From Flavobacteriaceae bacterium (GTDB taxonomy: Bacteria > Bacteroidota > Bacteroidia > Flavobacteriales > Flavobacteriaceae), in NCBI GenBank assembly GCA_947371275.1, contig CANBOV010000014.1:1-41372 (forward strand): a stretch of 41,372 nt of DNA, in the 5' to 3' direction. A model generated the notes under the pieces. That model made no database searches and was not told the origin of the DNA. It saw only the letters and a list, made by a program, of their open reading frames with translations. Below, in pieces: positions 16,228 to 25,657 of this stretch. A program made the position numbers and the translations under genes. Every line of letters starts with the position of its first letter. The stretch's first letter is position 1.

Positions 16228-17472
16228 TTATTTTAAAATCTGATTCCACTTGGCAATAATACTATTTCCAAAGAATGATACTTTAATCGCATTATGGTTT
16301 TGTTTGGCTATTTCTTTTTCAGTTTCATAGTGACTAATAATAGTATCAAAAAGGGCTGGAAGTTTTGAAATATCACTCACTTCATGATACTTTAAACCTG
16401 CATTTACAAAAGTTTTGTAGGGTAACCAAGAACCGGTTATGACAATATTGGAGGCATAGAGCATTTCTAACATTGTTCCGCTCAAGGCATCGGAAATAGG
16501 CATATGAATAAACACCTCTGAAGCCAACCTAGCGATTGCTAATTCATCACCTGAAAAAAAGTTCTCCAGTACTACAAAGCTTATCTTAGTATTTTCAAGT
16601 ACCTGGGTAAGTTTGTTTTTATAGGATTCCTTTTCAGATTCGGGCAAACCATAATTAAGATTTACAATAAGATGTACTTTTTCTTTTTGTTGTAATTGCC
16701 CAAGTGCTTTAATAATATTTTCGTGGTTATTAAACATACTACCGTTATGTCCGATTAACACATTGATTTTTTCATTTGAATAGTGATAAGTTGCTTTAAA
16801 CTCATTTATAGACACTTGCTTGTTTTTATATACCTCAATTGCATCATAGGTTTTAGTATCAATCGGAAACATGACAACATTTATTTTACTTTCAAGATGT
16901 CTTCCGTATTTTGACAGAATAATTTCTTTTAATTCTAAAGATTGACAGGTAATAGTTGAAGCTTTATTTAGTGCCTTTTTGATGATGTACAAATTGAGGA
17001 TATCGGCAGTTCGCAATAAATCAGAACCCCAAAAAGTGCACACTATATTTTTTCCTTTTGGGATTAAAAAAAGTTCCCGGACATAACTGTATTGCAGATA
17101 ATGAAAATGGAAGATGTCAAATGATTTAAAATTATCATTTTGTAGAAAGAAGGCTTTAGCTTGACTATACTTGAGCACGAAATGAGCTGCCTTTTTGAAT
17201 TTTCTTTCAACAAATAGAATAAAGAAGAAAGTTTGGTATATGAATCCGTCGAAGGGAAGTACTAAGAAAGCACGCACATAATTGTATAGGCTTACTTTAT
17301 TAGAAACCAATTCATTATTATAAATTGAATTATCACTTTTCACGCTTTTATCGAGTTCTCGAACAAAGGGAGCGACAACCGTATACGAATTATTGTATGC
17401 CTTTAATGCCGAATACAAATAGTATAAAAAGTTATGCTGACCAACGCCTAAAACAAGTATTTTTTTTTGCAT
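16228..17472 (-). CDS. GT-B glycosyltransferase resembling WecF (GT56)
   Basis: 414 residues. VGQHNFLYYLY near 10-20, TFWGSDLLR (146-154) and IGHNGSMFNNHENI (240-253) resemble the pattern of TDP-Fuc4NAc:lipid II transferases (WecF, GT56), where a comparable Gly-Asn-Ser/His segment binds the donor. The protein is longer than WecF (about 360) and matches only in scattered blocks, so the Fuc4NAc donor should not be assumed. It is the first GT after the nucleotide-sugar block, directly downstream of rfbB. That would suit a dTDP-sugar donor made from dTDP-4-keto-6-deoxyglucose, but this is inference. A 90-bp gap separates it from rfbB. Confidence 0.7.
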   Translation of the reverse strand: MQKKILVLGVGQHNFLYYLYSALKAYNNSYTVVAPFVRELDKSVKSDNSIYNNELVSNKVSLYNYVRAFLVLPFDGFIYQTFFFILFVERKFKKAAHFVLKYSQAKAFFLQNDNFKSFDIFHFHYLQYSYVRELFLIPKGKNIVCTFWGSDLLRTADILNLYIIKKALNKASTITCQSLELKEIILSKYGRHLESKINVVMFPIDTKTYDAIEVYKNKQVSINEFKATYHYSNEKINVLIGHNGSMFNNHENIIKALGQLQQKEKVHLIVNLNYGLPESEKESYKNKLTQVLENTKISFVVLENFFSGDELAIARLASEVFIHMPISDALSGTMLEMLYASNIVITGSWLPYKTFVNAGLKYHEVSDISKLPALFDTIISHYETEKEIAKQNHNAIKVSFFGNSIIAKWNQILK

Positions 17473-17562
17473 GATTTAGCTTCTATTAAAGATATCTATT
17501 AAGCATTAAATGCTAAAACTTTTATTTATTGAGCTAAGGATTAACTTGACATTAAAGAATTC

Positions 17563-18612
17563 TTATTTTGAATATTGACTATCATAGTACTTTTGATATT
17601 CCCCTGAGGTAACTCTGTCCAGCCATTCAGTATTATTTAAATACCAGTCGATAGTCCTTTCTAACCCTTGTTCAAAAGTAACTGATGGTTTCCACCCTAA
17701 TTCTTTGTTAATTTTAGTAGCATCAATTGCATATCGCAAATCGTGGCCTGGACGGTCTTTGACATAGCTAATCAATTTTTCAGATTCACCAGACACACGT
17801 CCTAGTTTTATATCCATTTGTTGGCACAACAATTTAACTAATTCAATATTTTGCCATTCATTGAAACCTCCAATATTATAGGTTTCATGATTTTTACCTT
17901 CATGAAATACTAAATCAATAGCTACTGCATGATCCTCTACAAAAAGCCAATCACGGGTATATTTCCCATCGCCATAAACTGGTAAAGGTTTATTATTTAT
18001 AATATTATTAATAAAAAGAGGAATTAACTTTTCTGGAAAATGATTGGGTCCGTAATTATTGGAGCAATTAGTTATCACATAAGGCAATCCATAGGTTTCT
18101 CCATAAGCTCTAACAAAGTGATCTGAACTAGCTTTTGATGCAGAGTAAGGTGAATTAGGATCATAGGGAGTTGTTTCGGTAAACAAGCCTGTAGCTCCTA
18201 GGCTGCCATATACTTCATCTGTTGAAATATGATAAAAACGCTTCCCCTCATAATTATTTGACCAAATAGATTTGGACGCGTTTAACAAATTCATGGTACC
18301 AATTACATTTGTCTTAACAAAAGCTAATGGATCAGTAATCGAACGGTCAACATGTGATTCAGCTGCTAAATGAACTACTCCGTCAAATTGATGTTTTTGG
18401 AATAGATCATTAATGAATTCTGCATCAGTTATATCTCCTTTAATAAAGGTATAATTGGGCAATTTTTCAATATCAGCAATATTTTCTAAATTTCCTGCAT
18501 AGGTAAGAGCATCTAGGTTAAAAATATGATATGATGGATATTTGGTCATAAAACGTCTTACAACATGTGACCCAATGAAACCTGCTCCGCCTGTGATTAT
18601 TAACTTTTTCAT
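17563..18612 (-). CDS. rfbB: dTDP-glucose 4,6-dehydratase
   Basis: 349 residues, the standard RfbB length. GGAGFIGSH (8-16) binds NAD, STDEVYGS (130-137) carries the catalytic Asp-Glu pair (D132, E133), and Y156-x3-K160 (YSASK) completes the active site. It converts dTDP-D-glucose to dTDP-4-keto-6-deoxy-D-glucose, the branch point for L-rhamnose and many deoxy- and amino-sugars. None of rfbA, rfbC or rfbD is in the window and no aminotransferase is present, so both its substrate supply and its downstream product rely on genes elsewhere. It abuts the TviB-like gene (18613). Confidence 0.95.
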   Translation of the reverse strand: MKKLIITGGAGFIGSHVVRRFMTKYPSYHIFNLDALTYAGNLENIADIEKLPNYTFIKGDITDAEFINDLFQKHQFDGVVHLAAESHVDRSITDPLAFVKTNVIGTMNLLNASKSIWSNNYEGKRFYHISTDEVYGSLGATGLFTETTPYDPNSPYSASKASSDHFVRAYGETYGLPYVITNCSNNYGPNHFPEKLIPLFINNIINNKPLPVYGDGKYTRDWLFVEDHAVAIDLVFHEGKNHETYNIGGFNEWQNIELVKLLCQQMDIKLGRVSGESEKLISYVKDRPGHDLRYAIDATKINKELGWKPSVTFEQGLERTIDWYLNNTEWLDRVTSGEYQKYYDSQYSK

Positions 18613-19890
18613 CTATAATTTTCCGTCTGCTTTATCTTTTAATACTCCTTTTACATCAAACACCACACAATTATCATTTTTTAACTTTGTAAGGTCAAGC
18701 GTTTGAAATTCTTTATGTGCTACCCCTAATACAAGTGAATCAAAAGTATTAGTAGGCAATTCGTTGGTAGTTTTTAACTGGTATTCGTGCCATACTTCTT
18801 CAGGCTTTGCCCATGGATCATAGATAGTTACTTGGATACCATAATCTACTAATGCTGTTACTACATCTACAATTTTTGTATTTCTAACATCGGGACAATT
18901 TTCTTTAAAAGTAAAACCTAGCATTAACAGTTGGGCTCCATTAATCGTGACTCCTTTTTTTATCATCAACTTCACTACTTGAGAAGCAACATATTCTCCC
19001 ATGCTATCATTTAGGCGTCTTCCTGCCAAAATAATTTCAGGGTGATAGCCCTTTTCTTGTGCTTTTTGCGCTAAATAATACGGATCAACTCCAATACAAT
19101 GTCCGCCTACTAATCCTGGTTTAAAAGGAAGGAAATTCCATTTAGTTCCGGCAGCTTCCAGTACTGCTTGCGTATCGATTTCTAAAAGATTAAAAATTTT
19201 TGCAAGTTCATTAACAAATGCAATGTTAATATCACGTTGTGAATTCTCAATTACTTTTGCAGCTTCTGCCACTTTAATACTAGGTGCTAAATGAGTCCCT
19301 GCAATGATGACTGATTTATATAACTCATTAACTTTAATCCCAATTTCTGGAGTAGAACCTGATGTTACTTTTAGGATTTTTTCGACAGTATGTTCTTTAT
19401 CCCCTGGATTAATTCTTTCAGGAGAATAGCCTGCAAAGAAATCAACATTGAACTTAAGTCCGCTGACTTTTTCTAAAACAGGAATACACTCTTCTTCTGT
19501 CACTCCTGGATAAACTGTAGATTCATAAATAACAACATCTCCTTTTTTCAATACTTTACCAACTGTTTCACTTGATTTATATAAAGGTGTTAAATCAGGA
19601 CGATTATTCTTATCCACTGGAGTTGGCACTGTAACTATATAATAATTACAATCTTTTATGTCCTCTAAATTATGGGAACAAAAAAGGCCCTTTTCAGCGG
19701 AAGAATTACTTACTAATACCTTTTTAAGTGTTATTTCGTCAATTTCAAGCGTAACATCATTCCCGGAATTTAATTCGTTGATTCTTTTTTGATTAATATC
19801 AAAACCTACTACTGAATATTTTGTAGCAAATAATCTTGCCAAAGGTAAGCCAACATATCCAAGTCCAATTATTGCAATTTTTGAATCCAT
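18613..19890 (-). CDS. tviB: UDP-N-acetylhexosamine C6-dehydrogenase, TviB/WbpO-like
   Basis: 425 residues, the same length as Salmonella TviB. GLGYVGLPLA (9-18) is the NAD-binding motif, GYSPERINPGD (154-164) the conserved central block, and GGHCIGVDPYYL (262-273) holds the catalytic C265. The long match with TviB around ESTVYPG, AAKVIENSQRD and GFTFKENCPD makes this branch more likely than UDP-ManNAc dehydrogenase (WecC). It oxidises C6 of UDP-GlcNAc or UDP-GalNAc to the uronic acid with two NAD+. With the TviC-like epimerase two genes upstream, it should yield UDP-GalNAcA, as in Vi antigen synthesis and in the WbpO/WbpP pathway. A TAAATTTG box lies 31 nt upstream (19922-19929), but its -33 spacing is poor. 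Confidence 0.9.
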   Translation of the reverse strand: MDSKIAIIGLGYVGLPLARLFATKYSVVGFDINQKRINELNSGNDVTLEIDEITLKKVLVSNSSAEKGLFCSHNLEDIKDCNYYIVTVPTPVDKNNRPDLTPLYKSSETVGKVLKKGDVVIYESTVYPGVTEEECIPVLEKVSGLKFNVDFFAGYSPERINPGDKEHTVEKILKVTSGSTPEIGIKVNELYKSVIIAGTHLAPSIKVAEAAKVIENSQRDINIAFVNELAKIFNLLEIDTQAVLEAAGTKWNFLPFKPGLVGGHCIGVDPYYLAQKAQEKGYHPEIILAGRRLNDSMGEYVASQVVKLMIKKGVTINGAQLLMLGFTFKENCPDVRNTKIVDVVTALVDYGIQVTIYDPWAKPEEVWHEYQLKTTNELPTNTFDSLVLGVAHKEFQTLDLTKLKNDNCVVFDVKGVLKDKADGKL

Positions 19891-19931
19891 GTTTATTTAT
19901 AAAATCCTAAAGTTAAATTTTCAAATTTAGT

Positions 19932-21326
19932 TTATTTAGTACCAATCGATTGATATACAAAACCTATCGATTTCATTTTAGCAGCATCTAAAAGATTTCT
20001 GCCGTCAAAAATAAATGCTGGTTTAAGCATACTATCGTATATTTTTTTCCAATCGTATTCCTTGAATTCATCCCATTCTGTTAATACAGCAATGGCATGA
20101 GCATTATTACAAGCTTCATATGGATTACCAAAAGCTACAATGTGTTTTTCATTAATTGAAGCCTGTCTTGTTTCAAGATAATTTAAATCTGACACTACTT
20201 GCTGGTAATTAACTTTTGGATCATAGAGCGCAATATTAGCCTGTTCATTAATTAAATCATCGGCCACATAAATTGCTGCTGATTCTCTAGTATCATTAGT
20301 GTCTTTTTTAAAGGCCCAGCCTAAAAAGGTGATTTTTTTACCTGAAACAGTATTGTATAATGTTTGCACTATATTTCTAGAAAAACGCCTTTTTTGATAA
20401 TCGTTCATGATGATTACTTGTTCCCAATAATCGGCCACTTCATTTAAACCAAAAGCTTTTGAAATATATACTAAATTTAGGATGTCTTTTTGGAAACAAG
20501 AACCTCCAAAACCAACTGAAGCTTTTAAAAACTTATCGCCAATTCTACTATCCATACCAATTGCTTTTGAAACTTCACCTACATTAGCTTCAGTTTTTTC
20601 ACATAATTCAGATATGGCATTTATCGAAGAAACTCTTTGTGCTAAAAAAGCATTAGCTGTTAATTTAGACAATTCTGAAGACCAAACATTCGTTTTTAAG
20701 ATGCGTTCTTTAGGCACCCAATTAGCATAAACTTCTACCAAAGCGTCTATAGCTTTTTGCCCTTCTGCTGTATTTTCACCTCCAATAAGAACTCTATCTG
20801 GGTTTAATAGATCTGGGACAGCAGTTCCTTCTGCTAAAAATTCAGGATTTGATAATATTTGAAATTGAACCCCGTTTCCCGTGTTATCTAATATAGATTT
20901 TAGAGCCTCAGCAGTTCTTACTGGTAAAGTCGATTTTTCTACGATTATCTTATCCGATTTTGCCACTTTTGCAATCTGACGAGCACATAGTTCTATATAT
21001 TTTAAATCAGCAGCCATACCTTTACCAGTACCATAGGTCTTTGTTGGCGTATTAACTGAGATGAAAATCAATTCTGATTCATCAATTGCTTTTTCAACTT
21101 CAGTTGAAAAAAACAAATTTTTATTTCGTGTATTTGCAACAATCTCTGGCAAACCTGGTTCATAAATAGGGATATTGTTAATATCATTATCATTCCAAGC
21201 AGCGATTCTTTTTTCATTTAAATCGACAACGGTGATTTTAATATGCGGGCATTTTTGAGCTATAACAGCCATTGTTGGTCCGCCAACATATCCTGCTCCG
21301 ATACAACATATTGTTTTAATTTCCAT
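19932..21326 (-). CDS. ugd: UDP-glucose 6-dehydrogenase, eukaryote-like subtype
   Basis: 464 residues. [18 protein letters not shown] (10-27) is the NAD-binding start characteristic of the longer, animal- and plant-like UGDH subtype. [12 protein letters not shown] near 92-103, the SNPEFLAEG block (159-167) and [10 protein letters not shown] (272-281) with catalytic C277 follow. It converts UDP-glucose to UDP-glucuronic acid. The product could be polymerised directly or feed galacturonic acid or xylose branches, but no such epimerase or decarboxylase is identified here. It follows the TviC-like gene by 7 bp. This is the second C6-dehydrogenase in the cluster, predicting two different uronic acids. 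Confidence 0.93.
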   Translation of the reverse strand: MEIKTICCIGAGYVGGPTMAVIAQKCPHIKITVVDLNEKRIAAWNDNDINNIPIYEPGLPEIVANTRNKNLFFSTEVEKAIDESELIFISVNTPTKTYGTGKGMAADLKYIELCARQIAKVAKSDKIIVEKSTLPVRTAEALKSILDNTGNGVQFQILSNPEFLAEGTAVPDLLNPDRVLIGGENTAEGQKAIDALVEVYANWVPKERILKTNVWSSELSKLTANAFLAQRVSSINAISELCEKTEANVGEVSKAIGMDSRIGDKFLKASVGFGGSCFQKDILNLVYISKAFGLNEVADYWEQVIIMNDYQKRRFSRNIVQTLYNTVSGKKITFLGWAFKKDTNDTRESAAIYVADDLINEQANIALYDPKVNYQQVVSDLNYLETRQASINEKHIVAFGNPYEACNNAHAIAVLTEWDEFKEYDWKKIYDSMLKPAFIFDGRNLLDAAKMKSIGFVYQSIGTK

Positions 21327-21333
21327 TTTATTA

Positions 21334-22314
21334 TTATTTCAAGTTATCCCAATACCATTTTACAGCTTCACTTAAGCCTTGTTGAAATGAAAAATCGGGT
21401 TTATAATTTAGTAATTTTTGTGCTTTTTTTATACTAGCTAACGAATGAGGAATATCTCCTGGTCTATTAGGGCCGTATAAAATAGGTACTTCTGCTATTT
21501 TTGTATCAAAATTTGAAAGAAACGTTTTAAGACAATTAACCATTTCGTTTAGCGTAATTCTATCTCCATATGCCGTATTAAACACTGTGTTTACTGCTAA
21601 TGGATTATCTACAAACAAAGCTAACTCATTCATTTTAATAACATTATCAATATAAGTAAAATCTCTAGAGAAATTACCATCTCCATTTATGACTGGACTT
21701 TCGTGTTTAATTAAACTCAATACAAATTTTGGAATTACCGCCGCGTAGGCTCCATTAGGGTCTTGTCTTCTTCCAAAAACATTAAAATAGCGTAAACCTA
21801 TTGTTTCCATACCATAAGTTTTACCAAATATTTCAGCATACAATTCATTAACATACTTCGTGATTGCATAGGGAGAAAGTGGCTTTCCAATTATTTCTTC
21901 TATTTTGGGCAGGCTTTCAGAGTCACCATATGTTGAAGAACTAGCTGCATAAACAAAACGTTTCACACCTGCATCACGTGATGCAATAAGCATATTTAAA
22001 AAACCAGAGACATTAACTTCATTGGTAGTATACGGATCATTTATTGAGCGTGGAACAGAACCTAAAGCCGCTTCATGTAATACATAATCTTGATTTTCAA
22101 CAGCAGCAGCACATATGAGTGGATCTCTTATATCTCCTACGATTAAATTAAAATTAGGATGTAACCGAAAAGACTCAATATTATGTTTGTGTCCCGTAGA
22201 AAAATTATCCAAACAAGTAACCTTATAATTTTTTGCTAAAAAATATTCGCAAAGATTAGATCCAATAAATCCAGCGCCTCCCGTGATAAGTATGGATATC
22301 TTATTATCTTTCAT
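21334..22314 (-). CDS. tviC: UDP-GlcNAc/UDP-GalNAc 4-epimerase, TviC/WbpP-like
   Basis: A 326-residue extended [12 protein letters not shown] (12-20), [17 protein letters not shown] (121-137) and Y149-x3-K153 (YAITK) form the cofactor and active sites. [19 protein letters not shown] and [13 protein letters not shown] segments are typical of WbpP/TviC, which prefer N-acetylated UDP-sugars. It pairs with the TviB-like dehydrogenase. The stop of wzc and this start share a base at 22314 (TAATG), placing it first among the nucleotide-sugar genes. Activity on UDP-GlcA/UDP-GalA cannot be excluded. Confidence 0.9.
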   Translation of the reverse strand: MKDNKISILITGGAGFIGSNLCEYFLAKNYKVTCLDNFSTGHKHNIESFRLHPNFNLIVGDIRDPLICAAAVENQDYVLHEAALGSVPRSINDPYTTNEVNVSGFLNMLIASRDAGVKRFVYAASSSTYGDSESLPKIEEIIGKPLSPYAITKYVNELYAEIFGKTYGMETIGLRYFNVFGRRQDPNGAYAAVIPKFVLSLIKHESPVINGDGNFSRDFTYIDNVIKMNELALFVDNPLAVNTVFNTAYGDRITLNEMVNCLKTFLSNFDTKIAEVPILYGPNRPGDIPHSLASIKKAQKLLNYKPDFSFQQGLSEAVKWYWDNLK

Positions 22315-24782
22315 TACTTTTTAGACTTAAATATTTTGTAAAATAATCTAGCAAAAAGACCGGTAGGCTCATCCTCTTCATGATATCCACTTCCATTTCC
22401 ATAACCATAACTATATCCATAGCCGTATCCGTAACCATATCCTACTCCGTACTTAGCTTTGTTTTCATAACCATTGAAAACAATACTAATATTATTTAAT
22501 TCTCCTCTTTTAGCTCTGTTATTGAGAAGAGTTAACATTTCTTTTTTGGTAAAGTTTTGTCTAACAATATACAAAGTCACATCACAATATTGAGCTAATT
22601 CTAGAGCATCTGACACTAGACCTACCGGAGGTGTATCTAACACTATATAATCGTATTTCTTCTTTAATTCAGACATCATTTCTTTCATGCTTTCTCCTAA
22701 AATCAACTCAGAGGGATTTGGAGGAATAGGTCCAGAAGTAATAACATCAAGATAAGGCACGTGTGTTTTTTGAATAACTTCTTCTAACTTCTTTTGACCA
22801 ATTAAGTAGTTTACAATTCCCACATCATTTTTAATGTTAAAATCATCGAAGATTTTAGGCTTACGTAAATCAAGGCCTAATATTATAGTTTTCTTTTCAC
22901 TTAATGCAAAAACAGTGGCAATGTTAATTGAACAAAATGTTTTCCCTTCTCCACTGATGGACGACGTTAACATTAAAGTTTTTGAACCTTCAATACTTTG
23001 TTTTTTATAAATAAACTGTAATGAAGAACGAATTGCCCTAAATGATTCTGATAATGCCGATTTTGGTCTTTCTAATACCGATAAATTAGAATCAGAATGT
23101 TTAACACCTACTATTCCTAAAAGTGGTAATTGCGTAAGAACAGAAATGTCAGATATGTTTTGTATTGTATTATTGATAAAAAATATAAGAAAAACAAGAA
23201 CCAAAGGAATTAATATTCCAGCAAAAAAAGCCAAAACATAATTGACACTAGTTTTAGGTCCTAATAATCCTCCGCCAACATCTTTAGCTGAATCAATAAA
23301 TTGAATATCGGAAAGATTCGAAGCTTTAACAATTGATGCCTCGCTTCTTTTTTGCAAATAAGTACTATAAAGACTGCTGCTTAAATCATATTTTCTTGAA
23401 ATATTTAAGTAGGCTTGATTCGTTTCTGGCATCTTTTTTATTTCTGAATCGATTTCAGCCAGTTTTCTATTTGCATTCTCTAAATCGATTTGCAAAACGC
23501 TTTTTAGAGAATTTGAGTTTTCAAGCAATACTCTTTTTACTGCACCAATTTCATTATCTACTCTATCATAAAAAATAGAACCTTTTGCTGAATATAACAA
23601 TTCAGACCTTTGTATAGACAATCCTATAAGTCTTGAAACATTATCAATAATGTTTGGATCATCGATACCTGCTACGGTTGGAGCTGGTAATTTTGAGTAG
23701 TCATTAGCATTCTTTAAATACATTTTCAATGAATTAAGATATGCTATTTTTCGTTCAACTTCATCTTTTCTGGTATCTAAATCAAGTAGTTGCTGTTTGA
23801 TACTGGCTCCTTTGTCGTCTAAATCAATAATACTATTGTTTTTGCTAAAATCTTTTAAATCATTTCCAGAGTCCTTCAATTGATTTTCCATCTTCAAAAG
23901 AGTCTGATCAATGAAATTGATGGTGTTTTCAGCAAATTTATTTTTATTTTCCAGTTGTCTTTTAATTAGGCAATCAACAGTAGTATTCAAGAAATCAACC
24001 ATTCGGTTTTTATTGGTCCCTTCCATCCCTAATTTTAAAATCGAGGCTGCTTTCTCATCAACTGCAATTTTAATACCCTTGCATTTCCCGACTGTTTCAT
24101 CAAATGAATTAAATCGAACGAGAATTTCTTCATTTAACTTCATTTTAGAAAAATCTGATATTTCTAATCTCCAATGAAGGAAGGGTAAATTTACATCATC
24201 TCCAATTCTAAAATTTTTAATTAATTCATTATTCTGAACTGTAATCGGTATAATTCTGTTACTATAATAATTAATTACATTTTGATTATTTTTTTGAAAT
24301 GGAATTCTAATTTGATAAGTAGTTGCAGAAAGCATTTTTACTCCGATAAAATGCTCGTATAACTGGTTTTGTTTTTTATTTAAAATTATTTTAAAAGGAA
24401 TTTGTCCGTATACATCTTGCAAGAAATATTTTGTTTGTTTAAAATAATCGATGTAAAAATTTAATTTATCTACTACAATTTCGTTGTGTGATCTAGATTT
24501 TAATGTAGTGGAAATCATTTGGACCTTATCAGAGGTACCTCCCCAATTGAAAACCAAACTGGTATTAGCTGTAAAAAAAGGATTGTTTTCTTCTTCAACA
24601 ACAATAGTTGTTTCAATGCCGTAAATTTTTTGTTTTCTAACGTTTACTTGGTGTGCAATAGAAAACGCAATAATTAATCCCACCAAAAACCACTTCCAAT
24701 AACTGGTAGTTTTGATCAGAAATCCTTTGAAATCAAAACTGTTTTTATTGTCAAATAAAGTAAAATCTTTTATTTCGAGCAT
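22314..24782 (-). CDS. wzc: Polysaccharide co-polymerase fused to BY-kinase
   Basis: 822 residues, slightly longer than E. coli Wzc. TM1 lies near 31-47, followed by a long periplasmic Wzz-like domain with coiled-coil stretches (about 270-350 and 430-490), and TM2 near 515-537. The cytoplasmic kinase has Walker A SGEGKT (610-615), Walker A' ILGLDLRKP (634-642) and Walker B YIVLDTPPVG (712-721). The C-terminal tail holds nine tyrosines between 778 and 800, the expected autophosphorylation cluster. Wzc controls chain length and export by cycles of Tyr phosphorylation and oligomerisation at the inner membrane, contacting Wza. No cognate low-molecular-weight phosphatase (Wzb) gene lies nearby. 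It follows wza by 11 bp. Confidence 0.95.
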   Translation of the reverse strand: MLEIKDFTLFDNKNSFDFKGFLIKTTSYWKWFLVGLIIAFSIAHQVNVRKQKIYGIETTIVVEEENNPFFTANTSLVFNWGGTSDKVQMISTTLKSRSHNEIVVDKLNFYIDYFKQTKYFLQDVYGQIPFKIILNKKQNQLYEHFIGVKMLSATTYQIRIPFQKNNQNVINYYSNRIIPITVQNNELIKNFRIGDDVNLPFLHWRLEISDFSKMKLNEEILVRFNSFDETVGKCKGIKIAVDEKAASILKLGMEGTNKNRMVDFLNTTVDCLIKRQLENKNKFAENTINFIDQTLLKMENQLKDSGNDLKDFSKNNSIIDLDDKGASIKQQLLDLDTRKDEVERKIAYLNSLKMYLKNANDYSKLPAPTVAGIDDPNIIDNVSRLIGLSIQRSELLYSAKGSIFYDRVDNEIGAVKRVLLENSNSLKSVLQIDLENANRKLAEIDSEIKKMPETNQAYLNISRKYDLSSSLYSTYLQKRSEASIVKASNLSDIQFIDSAKDVGGGLLGPKTSVNYVLAFFAGILIPLVLVFLIFFINNTIQNISDISVLTQLPLLGIVGVKHSDSNLSVLERPKSALSESFRAIRSSLQFIYKKQSIEGSKTLMLTSSISGEGKTFCSINIATVFALSEKKTIILGLDLRKPKIFDDFNIKNDVGIVNYLIGQKKLEEVIQKTHVPYLDVITSGPIPPNPSELILGESMKEMMSELKKKYDYIVLDTPPVGLVSDALELAQYCDVTLYIVRQNFTKKEMLTLLNNRAKRGELNNISIVFNGYENKAKYGVGYGYGYGYGYSYGYGNGSGYHEEDEPTGLFARLFYKIFKSKK
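22383..22451 (-). repeat. Short in-frame repeat encoding the Wzc Tyr-Gly tail
   Basis: The segment encodes residues 778-800, mostly alternating Tyr and Gly. At DNA level it is a degenerate 6-bp repeat (CCATAN or CCGTAN read on the plus strand). Gain or loss of units would keep the frame and change the number of phosphorylatable tyrosines. Confidence 0.7.
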
Positions 24783-24793
24783 GAAAATTAATG

Positions 24794-25582
24794 TTAGTTT
24801 TTAAGTAATAAGTATATAGTCGTTGCAAGTGACAATGTAGTAACTATGGTTGTCAAAGACTCTATACCTGTCTTTCCTGTTCCCCAAGCTTTTTGTTTCA
24901 AAGGCTTTACATAAATATAATCATTGGGCTGTAAATAGTAACAAGGTGAATTTGCAGCATTTGCATCTGTTAAATCAATACTGAATGTTTCGCTTCCTTG
25001 AGAATATCTTCTTATTACTTTTACGTCTTTTCTATCTCCTATAACTGATATATCCCCTGCATTAGCAATAGCTTCCATAATGTTTACTCTATCTTGATAT
25101 AAAACCTTTGTTCCTGTAAAAGTAACTTCACCGTTTATGGTATATCTAAATCCTGATAATTTGACTGTAACAAATATTCCTGCTTCTGATTTGAAATACT
25201 GATCGCTAAGTTGCTTTTCTATTTTTTGTCTAACTTCTTCTAATGTAAAACCTAATACATTGATATCACCAAGAATTGGCAATCTTATATTTCCATGGTC
25301 ATCTACAGAATAACCTGAAAAATAACTGGCTTGTTCGTTCTGAAATCCTGTTCCCTGAGAATTAGTACTGGTAAATATTTCAACTAGCTTAGGGTCAATT
25401 GCTTTGATTGTTATTGCCAAAATATCATTCGTTTGTAAACGATAAGGTTTAACATTGGTTGCTGCTACAGTAGCATTTGAGGTATTATTTTTATTTTGAA
25501 GGTAAATCAAATCTCTAGTAGGAACACAAGAAGACATCAAAATACTCAAAAACAGGAAGAAGTATAATCGGGGATTATTCAT
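24794..25582 (-). CDS. wza: Polysaccharide export outer-membrane lipoprotein
   Basis: 262 residues, shorter than E. coli Wza (about 380) but usual for Bacteroidota. The lipobox is LMSSC with lipidated C19. PYRLQTNDILAITIKAIDP (46-64) opens the polysaccharide export (Poly_export) domain, followed by a SLBB-like region beginning near FRYTINGEVTFTG. A C-terminal hydrophobic helix (about 240-260, TTIVTTLSLATTIYLLL) could cross the outer membrane, as the Wza alpha-barrel does. It is the first gene of the cluster, behind the best promoter in the window, and forms the outer-membrane channel working with Wzc. Confidence 0.93.
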   Translation of the reverse strand: MNNPRLYFFLFLSILMSSCVPTRDLIYLQNKNNTSNATVAATNVKPYRLQTNDILAITIKAIDPKLVEIFTSTNSQGTGFQNEQASYFSGYSVDDHGNIRLPILGDINVLGFTLEEVRQKIEKQLSDQYFKSEAGIFVTVKLSGFRYTINGEVTFTGTKVLYQDRVNIMEAIANAGDISVIGDRKDVKVIRRYSQGSETFSIDLTDANAANSPCYYLQPNDYIYVKPLKQKAWGTGKTGIESLTTIVTTLSLATTIYLLLKN

Positions 25583-25606
25583 TATTCTTTAAAAAAAATT
25601 AGCAAA

Positions 25607-25637
25607 CAAAGATAGTTTTTCAATTCTAAATACAAAA
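25607..25637 (-). promoter_or_regulatory. Promoter of the polysaccharide operon (wza)
   Basis: TATCTTTG (25607-25614 on the minus strand) is a perfect -7 TAnnTTTG. TTTTG (25633-25637) lies 18 nt upstream, matching the -33 TTG spacing of Bacteroidota promoters. The -7 box ends 24 nt before the wza ATG. recR ends just upstream without a clear terminator, so read-through from recR is also possible. Confidence 0.72.
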
Positions 25638-25657
25638 CTGTAGAGAAGTATTATTTT

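Noticed and set aside
16223..16249. GTG start adding nine residues to Wzx
   Set aside because: It would overlap the upstream GT coding end, whereas the ATG at 16222 lies just past its stop and matches family N-termini.
17473..17562. Second transcriptional break in the 90-bp gap after rfbB
   Set aside because: There is a short AGCATT/AATGCT inverted repeat, but no -7 box and no T run.
19922..19929. TAAATTTG as an internal promoter for the TviB-like gene
   Set aside because: The nearest upstream TTG is 13 nt away, not about 19, and one chance match is expected in a cluster this long.
25615..25657. Terminator between recR and wza
   Set aside because: Only a tiny CTG/CAG hairpin at the recR 3' end; read-through is possible but cannot be judged.
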